Positions 14,530 through 20,901 of a stretch of DNA of 24,175 nt are shown here, piece after piece. How positions within the stretch are numbered: position 1 is the first letter of the stretch; each line of letters begins with the position of its first letter. This DNA comes from Chloroflexota bacterium (lineage in GTDB: Bacteria > Chloroflexota > Anaerolineae > Anaerolineales > UBA11858), in assembly GCA_030666985.1 (NCBI GenBank), contig DAOUWT010000009.1, positions 1-24,175 of the forward strand. The letters are read 5' to 3'. The notes beneath the pieces were generated by a model. The model worked only from the letters and a program-made list of their open reading frames with translations. It was not told the origin of the DNA and made no database searches. The translations under genes were made by a program, and so were the position numbers.

Positions 14530-14607
14530 TCAACACGCACCACGCATCACTCATCACGTTTCACTCCTCACTCATCACGTTTCACTCCTCACGCACCACG
14601 CAACACG
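14530..14607. repeat. Word-repeat tract T4 with 21-bp tandem units
   Basis: Words CAACACGCACCACGCATCAC and CACGCACCACGCAACACG flank two perfect 21-bp units (14551-14571 and 14572-14592) built around TCATCACGTTTCACTCC. The unit is the same length as, and closely similar to, the tandem unit in T3. The tract ends six bases before the methyltransferase start codon and no Shine-Dalgarno sequence is visible. Confidence 0.85.
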
Positions 14608-14613
14608 AGTTTT

Positions 14614-15843
14614 ATGAAACAAACTTTTGAAGTCACCCCCACAAAATTCACCTACGGCGGAGAAGTCATGGCCCGGCTCCCAGACGAGCGCGTAGTCTTC
14701 ATCCCCTACGCCTTGCCAGGAGAGAAAGTACGCATCCGCCTGACGGAAGATAAGCAGCGTTACGCCCGCGCCGAACTGCTCGAGGTGTTAGAACCCGCCC
14801 CAGGGCGTATCGCGCCCCAATGCCCCCACTTCATGGAATGCGGCGGCTGTCATTATCAACATATCCCCTACCCGGAGCAGCTCAAGGCCAAAAAAGCTAT
14901 TCTGCGCGACCAGCTAGAACGCATTGGCAAATTCGCGGGTCCCCCCGTGCGGGATGTAGTTCCCTCCCCCTCGCAGTGGAATTACCGCAACCACGTTCAG
15001 TTCCACCTCTCCCCAGGGGGCAAGCTGGGCTTCCTGGCTCCCCGCTCCAAGCGCGTGGTTCCCATCCAAGAATGCCACCTCCCCGACGAGCTTATCAACG
15101 CACTATGGCCCCTCTTGGAATTCAATTTCATCCCCGGCTTAGAGAAAGTAAGTCTGCGCTCCGGAGAAGGAGACGAGGACGCCCTCCTCATCCTAGAAAG
15201 CAGCGACCCGCATCCCTTTGAGTTCAATGTTGATATTCCCCTCTCGGCTGTCCACCAGGGGCCGGGCGGGCAAATCGTACTCTCGGGAGATGAGTTCACG
15301 ATCCTCGAGGTAGGAGGTTTCCCCTTTGTCGTTTCTGCGGGAGCCTTCTTCCAGGTCAATACCTCCCAAGCCGAGAACATGATTGCCCACCTCCTGGAAA
15401 CTCTGCCCCTCTCCGAGACCACAACCCTGGCAGACGTTTATTGCGGCGGGGGATTATTCAGCGTGTTCCTCGCCCCCCGTGTGGAAAAGCTAATCGGGAT
15501 CGAAACCTCCCCAATTGCAGCCGAAGATTTCATGTACAATTTGGCAGATTTCCCTAACGTGGATTTTTACGAGGCCCCGGCGGGGGATGTGTTGCCCCAC
15601 CTGGAAGACTCTCCCGATGTGATACTTGTTGATCCCCCCCGCGTGGGGCTAGATAAACAAACCCTGGACGGAATCCTAAAACTGAAGCCGCAGACAGTAG
15701 CCTACATCTCCTGCGACCCCTCCACTCTGGCCCGAGACGCGCTCCGCCTTACCAAAGGCGGATACAGCCTAAAACAAGTCACCCCCTTTGATATGTTCCC
15801 TCAAACCTACCACATCGAAAGCGTCAGTGTTTTTTTGCGCTAG
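14614..15843 (+). CDS. rlmD: TRAM-domain RNA (uracil-5-)-methyltransferase, RlmD/TrmA family
   Basis: A 409-aa SAM-dependent enzyme that forms 5-methyluridine in RNA. An N-terminal TRAM-like domain (about 1-60) is followed by four cysteines C70-x5-C76-x2-C79 and C154 that would hold a [4Fe-4S] cluster, as in RlmD/RumA. The methyltransferase part has FFQVN (245-249), the SAM loop DVYCGGGLFS (274-283), DPPRVGLD (340-347), catalytic Cys C367 in SCDPSTLARD and E402 in HIESV, the proposed base. The gene symbol marks the family; whether the target is 23S rRNA U1939, U747 or a tRNA cannot be told from sequence alone. Repeat tract T4 occupies the ribosome-binding position. It stands alone between repeats and the aminotransferase leader. 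Confidence 0.9.
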   Translation: MKQTFEVTPTKFTYGGEVMARLPDERVVFIPYALPGEKVRIRLTEDKQRYARAELLEVLEPAPGRIAPQCPHFMECGGCHYQHIPYPEQLKAKKAILRDQLERIGKFAGPPVRDVVPSPSQWNYRNHVQFHLSPGGKLGFLAPRSKRVVPIQECHLPDELINALWPLLEFNFIPGLEKVSLRSGEGDEDALLILESSDPHPFEFNVDIPLSAVHQGPGGQIVLSGDEFTILEVGGFPFVVSAGAFFQVNTSQAENMIAHLLETLPLSETTTLADVYCGGGLFSVFLAPRVEKLIGIETSPIAAEDFMYNLADFPNVDFYEAPAGDVLPHLEDSPDVILVDPPRVGLDKQTLDGILKLKPQTVAYISCDPSTLARDALRLTKGGYSLKQVTPFDMFPQTYHIESVSVFLR

Positions 15844-15885
15844 TCTCGCCATTACAAATGGCTCTGTTTTTGGGAAAACTATCCA

Positions 15886-15915
15886 TTGCATATTTTTGTG
15901 TATGTGTGCTAGAAT
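15886..15915 (+). promoter_or_regulatory. Promoter-like -35/-10 for the aminotransferase leader
   Basis: TTGCAT (15886-15891), an 18-bp spacer and TAGAAT (15910-15915), with TG just upstream of the -10. It lies 45 bp after the methyltransferase stop and about 300 bp before the aminotransferase start, leaving a long transcribed leader with hairpins. Confidence 0.5.
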
Positions 15916-15930
15916 CCTATGGCGATGTAA

Positions 15931-15951
15931 GGTTAACTCATACGGTTGACT
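15931..15951 (+). promoter_or_regulatory. Direct repeat GGTTAACT / GGTTGACT, possible operator
   Basis: GGTTAACT (15931-15938) and GGTTGACT (15944-15951) differ by one base and are spaced 13 bp start to start, placed just after the presumed transcription start. This is compatible with a regulator site, but there is no further support. Confidence 0.25.
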
Positions 15952-16054
15952 TGGTAATGCCTGCTGATGATATCCCAAATGCTTATTTCTCAAAATATTG
16001 CCGCACCGTTATCCCTGGCAGGTTACCTGTTGCTAGCTTTATCCTTTACAATTA

Positions 16055-16128
16055 GTGTGGTGCTGCAAGAGCACCATACCGCAAGACAAGCCCATTTCAA
16101 GGCCACACAGGAAAGAAATGGGCTTTTT
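16055..16128 (+). terminator. Leader hairpin plus terminator-like hairpin upstream of aminotransferase
   Basis: Hairpin 1: GTGTGGTGCT (16055-16064) pairs with AGCACCATAC (16070-16079), one G.U pair, 5-nt loop. Hairpin 2: AAGCCCATTTC (16088-16098) pairs perfectly with GAAATGGGCTT (16115-16125) and ends in T5. Hairpin 2 is a good intrinsic terminator placed after the promoter and before the aminotransferase ribosome-binding site, so it may be an attenuator. The alternative is an ordinary terminator with the gene's real promoter further down. Confidence 0.7.
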
Positions 16129-16141
16129 GCATTTTTGAAGA

Positions 16142-16168
16142 GGTACAAGACTTCGGAAGTCTTGTACC
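16142..16168. repeat. 27-bp near-perfect palindrome
   Basis: GGTACAAGACTTC (16142-16154) and GAAGTCTTGTACC (16156-16168) are perfect 13-bp arms around one central base. Its core AGACTTCGGAAGTCT has the same layout as the core of the 39-bp palindromes (AGACCTCCGAGGT). It lies between the leader terminator and the aminotransferase start. Confidence 0.8.
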
Positions 16169-16219
16169 AAAATATTGAGAAGATATTACTAACCCTATCT
16201 TTACCGGAGGCAAATTAAC

Positions 16220-17464
16220 ATGAATCTCGACCTAGAGCGCGACTTCCCAACCATAGACTGGGAATCCCATCTGGCTGCTCGGACACAAGGGATGAAAAGT
16301 TCCGCCATCCGCGAATTGCTCAAGATGACTCAGATACCTGACATCATCTCGTTTGCCGGCGGCCTCCCCGCGCCAGAGTTATTCCCCCTGCGCGAGGTGG
16401 AGGAAGCCTGCCGCCACATCCTCCGGGAGGACGGCGAAGAAGCTCTTCAATATGGCGCAACAGAAGGATATACCCCCCTCAAGGAATTTTTGGCCACCCA
16501 AATGCATAAGTACGGCATACCATCAAAGCCAGAAAATGTACTCCTGACCAATGGTTCCCAGCAAGCGCTGGATTTACTTGGTAAAGTCTTCCTTGACCCT
16601 GGTCAGTACACGCTTACTGGAGAACCAACCTACTTGGGCGCAATCCAGGCTTGGAACGCTTACCAGGCGCGTTACCACACCATCCCCCTTGACAACAACG
16701 GTATGATCGTGGATGAAGTTGAGCAAGCTTATGAGCAAGCCCTAGAAGATAGCGGAAAGCCGCCGGCTTTCATCTACGTGCTTCCAAATTTCCACAATCC
16801 GGCTGGCACAACCCTATCATGGGAGCGGCGCGAAAAATTAGCCGAGATTGCCACAAGGCTTGACCTCCCCGTCGTTGAGGATGACCCCTACGGCCAGTTG
16901 CGGTATGAGGGAGAGGACATCCCTCCCATTGCTACCCTGATTCCCGAACGCACCATCTACCTAGGAACCTTTTCCAAAACCCTGGCGCCCGGGTTGCGTA
17001 TAGGTTGGATCGTTTGCCCGGAAGCACTCATGCTGCGTTTCGTGCAGGCCAAACAGGGCTGTGATTTACACACAGGCACTTTAGCCCAGTATGTGACTAA
17101 CGATATTTGTCAGCGCGGGCTGCTCAAACCCCATATCCAACAGCTGTGCAAAATTTATAAAGAGCGCCGGGATACTATGCTCGACTCATTGGCGGAGTTC
17201 TGGCCCGAAAGCTGTAGCTGGACTCGCCCAGAGGGCGGGCTGTTCTTGTGGGCCCGTGTGCCAGATTCCATAGATACAGAGGAGTTCCTAAGAAAACGGA
17301 CATTGAAAGAGAAAGTCGCTTACGTGCCTGGAATCAATTTTTACCCCAATGCTGATGGCGGGCATCACGCCATGAGGCTAAATTTCTCCTACGCTCCGCC
17401 AGAAACAATTGTCGAAGGCATCCGCCGGCTGGGAGTTGCCCTTAAAAAGGCCTTGGCTGAATAA
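16220..17464 (+). CDS. PLP-dependent class I aminotransferase (LysN/2-aminoadipate type)
   Basis: A 414-aa fold-type I aminotransferase that moves an amino group between an amino acid and a 2-oxo acid using pyridoxal phosphate. Visible features are the N-terminal ISFAGGLPAPELFP (43-56) typical of LysN- and MocR-like aminotransferases, NGSQQALD (111-118), LPNFHNPAG (188-196) with N193, EDDPYG (220-225) with D222/Y224, the PLP lysine K253 in GTFSKTLAPGLRIGW, and the carboxylate-binding R386 in MRLNFS. No DNA-binding domain is attached. GGAGG lies nine bases upstream. Substrates in this family include 2-aminoadipate, aromatic and branched-chain amino acids and cannot be narrowed here. It precedes glutamate dehydrogenase, which could recycle the amino acceptor 2-oxoglutarate. 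Confidence 0.92.
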   Translation: MNLDLERDFPTIDWESHLAARTQGMKSSAIRELLKMTQIPDIISFAGGLPAPELFPLREVEEACRHILREDGEEALQYGATEGYTPLKEFLATQMHKYGIPSKPENVLLTNGSQQALDLLGKVFLDPGQYTLTGEPTYLGAIQAWNAYQARYHTIPLDNNGMIVDEVEQAYEQALEDSGKPPAFIYVLPNFHNPAGTTLSWERREKLAEIATRLDLPVVEDDPYGQLRYEGEDIPPIATLIPERTIYLGTFSKTLAPGLRIGWIVCPEALMLRFVQAKQGCDLHTGTLAQYVTNDICQRGLLKPHIQQLCKIYKERRDTMLDSLAEFWPESCSWTRPEGGLFLWARVPDSIDTEEFLRKRTLKEKVAYVPGINFYPNADGGHHAMRLNFSYAPPETIVEGIRRLGVALKKALAE

Positions 17465-17490
17465 GGTGATTCAGCAATTCTAAATTTGGT

Positions 17491-17598
17491 TGTCATTGCG
17501 AAGCATACCCTTGGGCAAGCAATCCCCCGTGCTGTCGAGGAGACTGCCATGCCGAAAAACGTCGGCTCGCACATGGAGTCCTCTTTAGAGGAGTGACA
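17491..17598. repeat. Degenerate MITE-like element (TGTCATTGCGA type)
   Basis: It begins TGTCATTGCGAAGCA with AAGCAATCCCC following, and ends GAGTGACA, the layout of the widespread TGTCATTGCGA intergenic repeats. Internal hairpins are GCCGA (17551-17555) / TCGGC (17562-17566) and TCCTCT / AGAGGA (17579-17592). The ends are only partly inverted, suggesting an old copy. It lies between the aminotransferase and glutamate dehydrogenase genes. Confidence 0.5.
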
Positions 17599-17691
17599 TG
17601 TTGAAAATTAGCCTGGGAAGCTTTTGATCCATGTTTGCAAAGGCATCCCCAAGAAATAGAACGAGAGTATTAATATCCAAGGAGGTATAAA

Positions 17692-19029
17692 GTGTCTCTC
17701 ATCCAAGATGTAATTACCAAAGTAAAAGAAAAAGACCCTGCTCAACCTGAATTCCATCAGGCTGCCGAGGAGGTGTTAACCTCGTTAGAGCCTACCATAG
17801 AAAGGCATCCGGAATTCGTTGAGGCCAAGATTTATGAGCGCATCGTGGAACCTGACCGCGTACTCATGTTCCGCGTCCCCTGGGAAGACGACGCTGGGGA
17901 AGTACACGTTAACCGTGGTTTCCGCGTGCAATTCAACAACGCCCTTGGGCCTTATAAAGGCGGGCTCCGTTTCCACCCCTCGGTAAACCTGGGTATCATC
18001 AAGTTCTTGGGTTTCGAACAAACCTTCAAGAACTCCCTGACCACTCTCCCCATGGGCGGTGGCAAAGGTGGCTCCGATTTTAACCCCAAAGGCAAAAGTG
18101 ACCGCGAAGTCATGCGCTTCTGCTACGCCTTCATGCGAGAACTCTTCCGACACATTGGCCCGGATACTGACGTCCCGGCTGGCGATATTGGGGTAGGCAG
18201 CCGCGAAATTGGCTATCTATATGGAATGTACAAGAAACTCCGCAATGAGCACACTGGCGTCCTGACTGGCAAAGGCCGAGAGTATGGCGGAAGCCTGCTT
18301 CGTCCCGAAGCCACCGGTTACGGCGGAATCTATTTTGTGCAGGAAATGCTTGCCACACAAGGTGAAAGCCTGCAAGGCAAAACCGTTACCGTTTCGGGCT
18401 TTGGCAATGTAGCCTGGGGCGCAGCCCAAAAACTCAGCCAACTGGGCGCAAAAGTAATTACTCTCTCTGGGCCAGACGGTTATATTTACGACCCTGAAGG
18501 AGTGAGTGGCGAAAAAGTGGAATATATGCTTGAACTCCGATTTTCCAACAATGACATTGTCGAGCCTTATGCCGAAAAATTTGGCGTGGAATTTTTCAAA
18601 GGAAAACGCCCATGGGAAGTGAAATGCGACATTGCACTGCCTTGCGCCACTCAAAACGAACTGAACGAATCAGACGCCCAAAATCTCATTGACAATGAGA
18701 CCAAGCTTGTAGCCGAACTTTCAAACATGGGCTGCACGCCCGAAGCAATCGAGCTGTTTTCTGAACATAATATTATTTTTGCCCCCGGAAAAGCGGTTAA
18801 TGCTGGCGGCGTGTCTACCTCTGGCCTCGAGATGTCTCAGAATAGCCTGCGCCTCTCCTGGACGAGCGAAGAAGTAGATCAGCGCTTACACGGGATCATG
18901 AAGAGCATTCACAAAGCCTCTCTGGAAGCCGCCGAAGCCTATGGTGCGCCAGGAGACTACTTGGTGGGCGCCAATATCGCTGGCTTCCTCAAGGTAGCTA
19001 AAGCTATGCTCGCTTACGGAATTGTCTAA
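17692..19029 (+). CDS. gdhA: Glutamate dehydrogenase, NADP-type hexameric
   Basis: A 445-aa enzyme joining ammonia and 2-oxoglutarate to glutamate (or the reverse). The sequence follows the bacterial GdhA type: YKGGLRFHPSVN (88-99, K89), K113, catalytic K125 in MGGGKGG, D165 in PAGDIGVG, RPEATGYG (204-211) and a nucleotide-binding SGFGNVA (235-241). The 445-aa length and the absence of a long N-terminal extension match the hexameric NADP-dependent form; cofactor preference is inferred from this overall type. The start is GTG, supported by GGAGG six bases upstream; the family N-terminus fits. It is separated from the aminotransferase by a 227-bp repeat-bearing gap, so it may be its own unit, and is followed by a palindrome and a strong terminator. 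Confidence 0.95.
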   Translation: MSLIQDVITKVKEKDPAQPEFHQAAEEVLTSLEPTIERHPEFVEAKIYERIVEPDRVLMFRVPWEDDAGEVHVNRGFRVQFNNALGPYKGGLRFHPSVNLGIIKFLGFEQTFKNSLTTLPMGGGKGGSDFNPKGKSDREVMRFCYAFMRELFRHIGPDTDVPAGDIGVGSREIGYLYGMYKKLRNEHTGVLTGKGREYGGSLLRPEATGYGGIYFVQEMLATQGESLQGKTVTVSGFGNVAWGAAQKLSQLGAKVITLSGPDGYIYDPEGVSGEKVEYMLELRFSNNDIVEPYAEKFGVEFFKGKRPWEVKCDIALPCATQNELNESDAQNLIDNETKLVAELSNMGCTPEAIELFSEHNIIFAPGKAVNAGGVSTSGLEMSQNSLRLSWTSEEVDQRLHGIMKSIHKASLEAAEAYGAPGDYLVGANIAGFLKVAKAMLAYGIV

Positions 19030-19065
19030 CCCCGCAGAATAATTATTCACTCCCTTCCCAAAACA

Positions 19066-19104
19066 AGACCTCCGAGGTTTTTGTAGTGCAAACCTCGGAG
19101 GTCT
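19066..19104. repeat. 39-bp palindromic repeat, copy 2
   Basis: Arms AGACCTCCGAGGTTT (19066-19080) and AAACCTCGGAGGTCT (19090-19104) are identical to copy 1 at 241-279. Reversed, its 9-nt loop matches the loop of copy 1 except for one base. It lies between the glutamate dehydrogenase stop and that gene's terminator. Confidence 0.85.
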
Positions 19105-19149
19105 GCGGAGGGATTTGTAAATTTCCCCCAGCGGGTCAATGTTCAAAAT

Positions 19150-19187
19150 AAAAAGGCTCTGGTCAGTGTTTTGACCAGAGCCTTTTT
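19150..19187. terminator. Rho-independent terminator after gdhA
   Basis: AAAAAGGCTCTGGTCA (19150-19165) pairs perfectly with TGACCAGAGCCTTTTT (19172-19187) around a 6-nt loop. The A5 and T5 flanks suggest it can work from either side. Confidence 0.92.
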
Positions 19188-19217
19188 ATTGGACTCTCTT
19201 AGCGGCGTTGAACATTC

Positions 19218-19228
19218 CCTGGTATAAT
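19218..19228 (+). promoter_or_regulatory. Extended -10 promoter for the MNT/HEPN pair
   Basis: TGGTATAAT, with the TATAAT at 19223-19228, is an extended -10 placed 36 bp before the MNT start and just after the gdhA terminator. No convincing -35 lies at the right distance. TTGAAC with a downstream TATATT (16-bp spacer) is an alternative reading of the same stretch. Confidence 0.45.
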
Positions 19229-19263
19229 TTATATTATCGGGTTTTGTTGTTACGAGGTGAAAT

Positions 19264-19677
19264 ATGGTTACGCAAGCAAGAGATGTGGCTGTCGGGGAAA
19301 TATTAGATTATCGTGATACCTGGGATAAAGACAGCTATATCCCCATCATTCTCGAACGGCTAAAAACAATAAATCCCTATAAAGTCATACTTTTCGGTTC
19401 TCATGCTTATGGCAAACCTCAAGTGGATAGCGATATAGACTTAATTGTTGTCTTGAACACGGGGGGTATAGCAAAAACATACAAAGAAAAACGTCAGAAA
19501 CGGATGCTTGTCCACGAACAACTTCTTGCCGTAGAACGGGAAATCCCGCTGGACACATTGGTTTACACGCGGGACGAATGGAAACGATTCCTAAGTCAAG
19601 ACAGCTCTTTTTCCAAACTCGTTAATCGTAAAGGAGTGGTTTTATATGAAGCCAGTCACTCAAGAATGGCTCAGTAG
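19264..19677 (+). CDS. MNT-type nucleotidyltransferase (antitoxin of a HEPN/MNT pair)
   Basis: A 137-aa minimal nucleotidyltransferase. The family signature is complete: FGSHAYG (44-50, with GS at 45-46), the DxD metal ligands D57 and D59 in DSDIDL, and the third acidic residue D97 in PLDTLVYT. In characterised HEPN/MNT systems this protein neutralises the HEPN toxin, in some cases by attaching AMP to it. GAGGTG precedes the ATG. Its last 32 bases overlap the start of the downstream HEPN gene, the usual arrangement. Because the partner frame is interrupted (next entry), this antitoxin may now have no full-length target. Confidence 0.9.
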   Translation: MVTQARDVAVGEILDYRDTWDKDSYIPIILERLKTINPYKVILFGSHAYGKPQVDSDIDLIVVLNTGGIAKTYKEKRQKRMLVHEQLLAVEREIPLDTLVYTRDEWKRFLSQDSSFSKLVNRKGVVLYEASHSRMAQ

Positions 19678-20044
19678 GGCAAAAGATGATCTAGATGCTG
19701 TTGGAGAAATTATCGATATCCCTCATCTAACCAACATCGCTGCTTTTCACTGCCAATAGGCCATCGAAAAATCATTTAAAGCGGTTCTGGAAGAGCAGAA
19801 TGATGGTGTCCCAAGAGTTCACAGTCTAGTAAGACTCCATAATTTAGTCAAAGAGCACTTAGATGTTCGCGTAGATGAACTGGCTCTAGTGGAAATCAAT
19901 GACACCTATATTGAAGAACGTTACCCGGGGGAGTTGGAGTTGCTTCCGTATGGCAAGCCCACGCTTGAGGACGCCAAACGGTTTTATGAAGCCGCAAAAA
20001 TCGTTTATGATGAGACATCAGTTTTTTTATCAAAAAGAAAGTAG
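19646..20044 (+). pseudogene. HEPN-domain protein interrupted by an in-frame TAG
   Basis: The frame from ATG 19646 to TAG 20042-20044 would encode 132 residues of the COG2250-type HEPN family, but codon 38 (19757-19759) is TAG. The stop falls exactly in the family core motif: the reading is AAFHCQ-stop-AIEKSFKAVL where relatives have FHCQQA.EK.LKA, so one C-to-T change of a CAG glutamine codon explains it. Everything after the stop stays in frame and keeps family features (RVHSLVRL, ERYPGELELLPYG). The canonical RNase motif Rx4-6H is not obvious, as in many members of this family. There is no good restart site after the stop. The gene is either a recent pseudogene, a read-through product, or a sequence error. 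It ends 15 bp from the convergent kinase gene. Confidence 0.85.
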
Positions 20045-20059
20045 ATAACCCGCATTACC

Positions 20060-20716
20060 TCATTCCCCATTCACTTCCTTTTCAGTAAAAATCACTTCCT
20101 CTTTCCCCATTAGTTTTTCCTGTACTTTTTGAATAATTAAATCTAAATGCTTACCATTGTCCACAAAATCTAGATCATCAGCGGGTACCATCAAAACGGG
20201 ACACAAATGGAAGCCGTCTATCCACTCTTCGTATAAGTCATTGAGCTGCTCTAAATAGACAGGATCAATTTCTTCCTCATAATCCCGGCCGCGTTTTGTG
20301 ATTCGACGTTGGAGCGTGGGAACCGTGGCTCGCAAATAGATCACCAAATCAGGGGGAGGCAAGAACTCTATTAGAACCTGATAAAGCTCCTGATAAGTTT
20401 GATAGTCACGCTCGGCAATCTGACCTTGTTGGTAAAGGTTATGAGCGAAAATCCCAGCGTCTTCGTATACGCTCCGGTCCTGGATCACAGAACCGTGATG
20501 AGCTAACAAATTCTTATGGGCGCGTAAGCGTTTGGTGAGGAAAAATATTTGGGAGTGAAAGGCCCAGGCCCGCATATCTTTGTAGAAATCGGCCAAATAG
20601 GGATTCTCCCCCTGCGGTTCGTAGAACGGAGTCCATCCCAATCGGTCACAGAGGCCTTTTACTAAAGTAGTCTTTCCTACACCAATGTTACCGGCTACAG
20701 CGACAAATTTATCCAT
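20060..20716 (-). CDS. Deoxynucleoside kinase (dAK/dGK type)
   Basis: A 218-aa enzyme that phosphorylates deoxynucleosides for dNTP salvage. Features are Walker A GNIGVGKTT (9-17), the catalytic acid E33 in YEP, substrate-binding R49 region, DRS (80-82), and an Arg-rich lid RRITKRGRDYE (137-147). These fit the monophosphate-forming deoxyadenosine/deoxyguanosine kinase family; exact base preference is not visible. GGAGA lies six bases before the ATG. It follows dnaN on the same strand with a 185-bp gap holding two repeats, so co-transcription is possible but not certain. Confidence 0.9.
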   Translation of the reverse strand: MDKFVAVAGNIGVGKTTLVKGLCDRLGWTPFYEPQGENPYLADFYKDMRAWAFHSQIFFLTKRLRAHKNLLAHHGSVIQDRSVYEDAGIFAHNLYQQGQIAERDYQTYQELYQVLIEFLPPPDLVIYLRATVPTLQRRITKRGRDYEEEIDPVYLEQLNDLYEEWIDGFHLCPVLMVPADDLDFVDNGKHLDLIIQKVQEKLMGKEEVIFTEKEVNGE

Positions 20717-20734
20717 AGTGTCTCCATCATAAAT

Positions 20735-20780
20735 TAGGAATCAGTGACTAGTGACTAGGAATCAGGATTTCAGGGCATCA
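20735..20780. repeat. Short direct-repeat tract (TAGGAATCAG / GTGACTA)
   Basis: TAGGAATCAG occurs at 20735-20744 and 20756-20765, and GTGACTA twice between them (20744-20757), giving a 21-bp start-to-start period. It lies just upstream of the deoxynucleoside kinase start. The 21-bp spacing recalls the units in T3 and T4, but the words are different. Confidence 0.55.
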
Positions 20781-20847
20781 GGCAGTGAAAACCCGGCTCC
20801 ATTTTCAGAAACCGGGGATTAGGTTTGGTTTATGGCGTCCCATGTGC

Positions 20848-20894
20848 CCTCACCTCCGGCCCCTCTCCTTTTGGAAGAAGGGCCGGGGGCGAGG
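20848..20894. repeat. REP-like palindrome downstream of dnaN
   Basis: CCTCACCTCCGGCCCCTCTCC on the left and GGAAGAAGGGCCGGGGGCGAGG on the right form an imperfect hairpin, with GGCCC/GGGCC as its best-paired part. The layout matches the widespread CCTCACCCCCGGCCC-type intergenic repeats. It lies eight bases beyond the dnaN stop and could stabilise or end that transcript. Confidence 0.55.
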
Positions 20895-20901
20895 ACAAGG
20901 C

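Noticed and set aside
16055..16128. A T-box leader, because of the ACCGC word and terminator
   Set aside because: The T-box core (GGUGGNACCGCG) is not present and the terminator does not compete with an antiterminator of the expected form.
15967..16218. An 83-codon frame with a possible membrane helix, ending just before the aminotransferase
   Set aside because: It runs through two hairpins, the terminator and the 27-bp palindrome, has no ribosome-binding site, and its second half is only the translation of those structures. A 32-codon frame at 15957-16055 was rejected for lack of a ribosome-binding site.
19757..19759. TAG decoded as an amino acid (genetic code change or pyrrolysine-type use)
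   Set aside because: Several intact genes in the window end with TAG, and no suppressor tRNA or related gene is visible, so a nonsense mutation is the simpler reading.
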